A model generated the notes under the pieces. That model was not told the DNA's origin, searched no databases, and saw nothing but the letters and a program-made list of their open reading frames with translations. DNA of 64,000 nt from an uncultured Bacteroidota bacterium (GTDB lineage: Bacteria; Bacteroidota; Bacteroidia; Flavobacteriales; Flavobacteriaceae). The stretch lies in the NCBI GenBank assembly GCA_902515395.1, contig CABXUL010000006.1, positions 1-64,000 of the forward strand. Reading direction: 5' to 3'. Positions 60,302 to 64,000 of the stretch are shown one piece after another (position 1 is the stretch's first letter; each line of letters begins with the position of its first letter). The position numbers and the translations under genes were made by a program.

Positions 60302-61048
60302 ATGAAAAGGTACTTATCAATATTAAATCAGCGAACATTATTTACTTTAATTCTATCGATAGTAATACCTTTTCTTGCCTTTGAATTTGAGATTTTTTAT
60401 CACATTGATCTAACCCTAATAAGTTTAGCAATAATTTTTCCATTGGTTTTTGCTATAAGAGGCGCTTTTAAAAGAAGAGAAAAATCATTACAATTTTTAA
60501 GTCAATTTAGGAGCTCATTAAAAACCATTTACTATTTTTTCAATAGTAATTCAAAGTTATCTACTTCAAAAAAAGAAGAGATCAACAATATACTTCATGA
60601 AATATCTGAATCATTTATTAATCATCTTTCTCAGTCCAGTCATAATACCACTGACGTTGATAAAAAAACTGAAAATATTTTTAAATTCATACTTGATAAT
60701 GAAGAGGATATTCCTAACAGCTTAAAGCAGAAGATTTTGAGGTTTGTAAGAGATCTTCATTTATCGATTGAAAATTTAATTGCGGTTCATACTCATAGGA
60801 CCCCAATAAGCTTAAAAGCTTACTGTCTTATTTTTATATATATTTTTCCAACCGTTTATACACCTACAATAATTAATAAAATTGGGTATGATAATCCTCA
60901 CAATATAACTTACTTCATTATTATTCTAAGTGAATTTATTTTGATTTCACTTTACAATATTCAAGATCAAATGGAGCATCCATTTGACAAAGATGGATTG
61001 GATGATATCAAATTAGATAATTTTAAAATAGATAGAATAATAAACTAA
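60302..61048 (+). CDS. Membrane protein of unknown function (predicted 4 TM with cytosolic helical region)
   Basis: N-terminal TM pair, FAIRGAFKRREKSLQFLSQFRSSLKTIYYFFNSNS, C-terminal TM pair. Confidence 0.6.
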   Translation: MKRYLSILNQRTLFTLILSIVIPFLAFEFEIFYHIDLTLISLAIIFPLVFAIRGAFKRREKSLQFLSQFRSSLKTIYYFFNSNSKLSTSKKEEINNILHEISESFINHLSQSSHNTTDVDKKTENIFKFILDNEEDIPNSLKQKILRFVRDLHLSIENLIAVHTHRTPISLKAYCLIFIYIFPTVYTPTIINKIGYDNPHNITYFIIILSEFILISLYNIQDQMEHPFDKDGLDDIKLDNFKIDRIIN

Positions 61049-61338
61049 TATTCTTAACACCACAAATTGAGTCTCACCTAAAATTTGATAAACTATTTTA
61101 ATAATTAGGATTCAATAAAATTTTCTTCTTAAATCTAAGTCTATAATTAACAATAAAATTTGAAATATTGTCAAATAATTTAATTGAGTAAAAAAAATTT
61201 ATTTCTTAAATAGAAAAACAACAAATTTATTTTAATAAGTTATTATATTTTACCATTAAGCTGTAAATAATAGTATAAAAAGTTAATATTATACATAACT
61301 ATGATAATAATATTGAATTTAAATTGATAAATCAAATT

Positions 61339-61346
61339 TATCTTTG
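61339..61346 (+). promoter_or_regulatory. Predicted -7 promoter element TATCTTTG
   Basis: Exact TAnnTTTG match 30 nt upstream of ATG 61376, at the end of an AT-rich intergenic region. Confidence 0.45.
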
Positions 61347-61375
61347 TGATAAGTTTAATTTTAAATACAATTGGT

Positions 61376-61771
61376 ATGAAAAACTTCTTATTAGTAATAA
61401 TTCTGATCTCATTAACCTCACTAAATGCTAATGAAGTGACGGTTGCCAAAGACAGTCTAACTCTAACTCTAAAAGAAAATAACTTATTATCCTCAGAGGA
61501 GAAAGCATTAATGGCCATAAAAAGTGATAATTATGCATACATTGAGTCTGTAATTAATCAAGGTCTTTTAAACCCAAAAACAGTTGTTGATGGTAAGCCA
61601 CTCATCATACATGCTGCAATTCTTGATAAACCGGAAATGATTTTATTACTTGCTTCACATGGAGCAATGATAATTGATCCTGTTTGTGAGGATGGTAAAA
61701 ATATAATGGAGCACGCTGAAGAAAATAATTCTATTCTGGCTCAAGCCCAAATCATTATAATCAGAGCTTAA
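61376..61771 (+). CDS. Small secreted protein with an ankyrin-like repeat
   Basis: MKNFLLVIILISLTSLNANE signal peptide; KPLIIHAAILDKPEMILLLASHGAMIIDPVCEDGKNIMEHAEENNS ankyrin-like pattern. Confidence 0.6.
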   Translation: MKNFLLVIILISLTSLNANEVTVAKDSLTLTLKENNLLSSEEKALMAIKSDNYAYIESVINQGLLNPKTVVDGKPLIIHAAILDKPEMILLLASHGAMIIDPVCEDGKNIMEHAEENNSILAQAQIIIIRA

Positions 61772-61873
61772 TGATTGTAATTTGAAAAAATGTAAAGAAT
61801 TTAGCTATATAATTTATTTTATTTACTAAACATCACTGATTAAATTCTAAAAGTCTTCAAGCTTTAAAAACTC

Positions 61874-61903
61874 AAAAACCTCTAAATTAATGTAGAGGTT
61901 TTT
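61874..61903. terminator. Bidirectional intrinsic terminator between the small secreted protein and tRNA-Leu
   Basis: AAAAACCTCTA-AATTAATG-TAGAGGTTTTT; U-tract on both strands. Confidence 0.85.
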
Positions 61904-61906
61904 TTG

Positions 61907-61988
61907 TGCGGGTGAAGGGACTCGAACCCCCAAGCCGTGAAGCACTAGATCCTAAATCTAGCGTGTCTACCAATTTCACCACACCCGC
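61907..61988 (-). tRNA. tRNA-Leu (anticodon UAG)
   Basis: GCGGGTGTGGTGAAATTGGTAGACACGCTAGATTTAGGATCTAGTGCTTCACGGCTTGGGGGTTCGAGTCCCTTCACCCGCA; acceptor GCGGGTG/CACCCGC, anticodon stem CTAGA/TCTAG with loop TTTAGGA, T-loop TTCGAGT; CCA not encoded. Confidence 0.95.
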
Positions 61989-62091
61989 TCAGTTAAAAGT
62001 CAACAAATATAATCAAGTTTTACTAATTTTTTTTTGGTAAAAAAAGAAAAGAGGTAATGTTTTGTACTTTTGCACATCTACCTGTGAACTT

Positions 62092-63474
62092 ATGAAAAAT
62101 CAAATCCTAAATCAAAAAAAAGAATACCTAGATCAGTTGATAGAATTACTTAAAATCCCATCTATTAGTGCTGATCCAAAATACGACCACGCGATTAAAA
62201 AAACAGCTCATTGGATAGAAAGATCTCTCAATGAAATTGGTTGCGATCATGTTAAGATATTCGAAACTGCTGGCCACCCTGTTGTCTATGCAGAAAAGAT
62301 TATAAACAAAAATGCACCAACAGTTTTAGTATATGGTCATTATGATGTCCAGCCCCCTGACCCCTTAGAGCTATGGAAAAGTCCACCTTTTGAACCTGTA
62401 ATTAAAGAAACACCACTTCACCCCAATGGTGCAATATTTGCCCGTGGAGCCTGTGATGATAAAGGACAAATGTTCATGCATATTAAAGCAGTAGAACTTT
62501 TGATTAAAAACAACGCTTTAAACTGTAATGTTAAATTTGTTATTGAGGGAGAGGAAGAAATTGGAAGTGATAATCTTGAACAATTTATAACTGATCATAA
62601 GAATAAATTAAAGTCTGACATTATTATCATCTCCGATACTGGAATTCACAGTATGGATAAGCCAGCCATAACAACTGGATTACGAGGTCTAAGTTACATG
62701 GAGGTAACTCTAACTGGGCCTAATCGAGACTTACATTCTGGTTTGTACGGAGGAACAGTTGGCAACCCAATAAATATTCTATGTGAAATGATCGCCTCAC
62801 TTCACGATGAAGATAAAAAAGTAAATATCCCTGGGTTTTATGACAAAGTAATTGAAATTTCGGAAGCTGAGCGTCAAAAAATGAATATTAACGCAACTCC
62901 AGAGAAGGAATTCCAAAAATCTATTGCTATAAATGCCTCAGTGGGAGAAAAGGGATATACCACTTTAGAACGAAAATCCATTAGGCCAACACTTGACGTA
63001 AATGGAATTTGGGGAGGTTATACTGGAGAGGGAGCAAAAACAGTAATACCTAGTAAAGCACATGCAAAAATTTCAATGCGGTTAGTTCCAAATCAAAACT
63101 GGGAAGAGATTAGTGAATTGTTTAATAACTATTTTAGAAGCATTGCTCCTGAAGGTGTTGATGTTCAGGTAAAAACTCATCATGGAGGAGATGCTTACAT
63201 AACTCCGGATGGGAGTAAAGCTTACAAAGCAGCTGAAATGGCTTATCAAGAAGTTTTTGGTGTTATTCCACATGCTAAAAGAGATGGAGGAAGTATTCCC
63301 ATAGTACCCATGTTTGAGAAAATTTTAGGTTGTAAAACTATTCTTATGGGATTTGGATTGGATAGTGATGCCATACATTCTCCCAATGAGCATTATGGAT
63401 TAGATAATTTCTTTAAGGGAATTGAAACTATTTCAATATTTTACAAACACTTCTCTAAATTAGAGATTACTTAG
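62092..63474 (+). CDS. M20 family dipeptidase
   Basis: VLVYGHYDVQPPDPLELWKSPPFEP, ARGACDDKGQMFMHIKA, EGEEEIGSDNLEQF, RDLHSGLYGGTVGNP; start MKNQILNQKKEY preferred. Confidence 0.93.
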   Translation: MKNQILNQKKEYLDQLIELLKIPSISADPKYDHAIKKTAHWIERSLNEIGCDHVKIFETAGHPVVYAEKIINKNAPTVLVYGHYDVQPPDPLELWKSPPFEPVIKETPLHPNGAIFARGACDDKGQMFMHIKAVELLIKNNALNCNVKFVIEGEEEIGSDNLEQFITDHKNKLKSDIIIISDTGIHSMDKPAITTGLRGLSYMEVTLTGPNRDLHSGLYGGTVGNPINILCEMIASLHDEDKKVNIPGFYDKVIEISEAERQKMNINATPEKEFQKSIAINASVGEKGYTTLERKSIRPTLDVNGIWGGYTGEGAKTVIPSKAHAKISMRLVPNQNWEEISELFNNYFRSIAPEGVDVQVKTHHGGDAYITPDGSKAYKAAEMAYQEVFGVIPHAKRDGGSIPIVPMFEKILGCKTILMGFGLDSDAIHSPNEHYGLDNFFKGIETISIFYKHFSKLEIT

Positions 63475-64000
63475 CTTCTAAGCATAAAAAGGTCTGAGGC
63501 AATTCCATCGGTTAAAAATCTAGCATGTTTACTGACTTTTAAAACATCACCATCCCAAAAAAGACTACGACTCAAAAGATGTTTTTTGACTTGTTTCTCC
63601 AGAAAAACTACATAATTGGAGCCAAAAGAATCATTTACTCCTCTAATTTTAACCCCATTAGTTCTTAAGCCAATCATCACGTATTCATTGAAAACTTCGT
63701 TATCTTTTAAAACCTCTTTTGTTTGGGGCAAATATCCCTTTTCTATTGATTTTAAATATTTTAAATTATTAGAAATATTCCAACTCCTTAATCGATGACC
63801 ATCAAAACTATGGGCCGATGGACCAATTCCGAGATAAGGCTTACCACTCCAATAGTTACTATTATTAACGGAATGAAAACCAAACTTTCCAAAATTTGAG
63901 AATTCATAATTTATATATGACTCCTTCTCTAGTCTGGAAATTAAATAATCATATTGAAATTTAACAGTTTCTTCATCTAATAATTTAACTTCGCCCTTCT
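63471..64000 (-). CDS. hemW: Oxygen-independent coproporphyrinogen III oxidase-like HemW (C-terminal part, truncated by window edge)
   Basis: Frame runs to the window end: YEFSNFGKFGFHSVNNSNYWSGKPYLGIGPSAHSFDGHRLRSWN...NEYVMIGLRTNGVK. Confidence 0.9.
   Translation of the reverse strand, partial: KGEVKLLDEETVKFQYDYLISRLEKESYINYEFSNFGKFGFHSVNNSNYWSGKPYLGIGPSAHSFDGHRLRSWNISNNLKYLKSIEKGYLPQTKEVLKDNEVFNEYVMIGLRTNGVKIRGVNDSFGSNYVVFLEKQVKKHLLSRSLFWDGDVLKVSKHARFLTDGIASDLFMLRS

Noticed and set aside
61371-61470. Possible repeat CTAACTCTAACTCTAA in the ankyrin-like gene
   Set aside because: Very short, inside the coding frame (SLTLTL), not a meaningful repeat.
1-64000. CRISPR arrays, transposases, integrases, phage genes, toxin-antitoxin or restriction systems
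   Set aside because: None recognised in any frame or as direct repeats; the window looks like core chromosome.

Overview
The window is AT-rich bacterial chromosome from the Bacteroidota, most likely a marine Flavobacteriia-type genome. The lineage call rests on GldA, a T9SS Plug-type DUF5103 protein, Na+-NQR, TAnnTTTG promoter motifs and little sign of Shine-Dalgarno sequences. Gene content is mainly compact core metabolism: peptidoglycan precursors (ddl, murB), coaD, pyrE, birA, rsfS-ftsH-LUD-cdsA-psd, valS, gpmI, map, the nqrABCDEF-apbE cluster, rsmG, an aromatic amino acid operon (pheA-aminotransferase-tyrA-DAHPS/CM), a metK-metY-metX operon, a membrane pyrophosphatase, pdhB, thyA, folA, fabD, waaA and hemW (truncated at the edge). 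There is one tRNA-Leu(UAG). I see no CRISPR array, rRNA, transposon or prophage. The most interesting signals are two cis-regulatory RNAs that the ORF track does not show. (1) Upstream of pheA there is a complete ribosome-mediated attenuator: promoter, a 22-aa Phe/Tyr-rich leader peptide (MIYNNTYYTFFFYFYSEAVGAL), an antiterminator and an intrinsic terminator. (2) Upstream of metK there is a SAM-II-like aptamer followed by two crossing, mutually exclusive inverted repeats (11 bp and 8 bp) that form a logical ON/OFF expression platform. Other observations are the high frequency of convergent genes with overlapping stop codons, an uncharacterised small gene between nqrF and apbE, a non-canonical SGET motif in NqrB, a possibly leaderless pyrE mRNA and an orphan Cys-rich micro-ORF. 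All calls come from reading the sequence; no database searches or folding programs were run.
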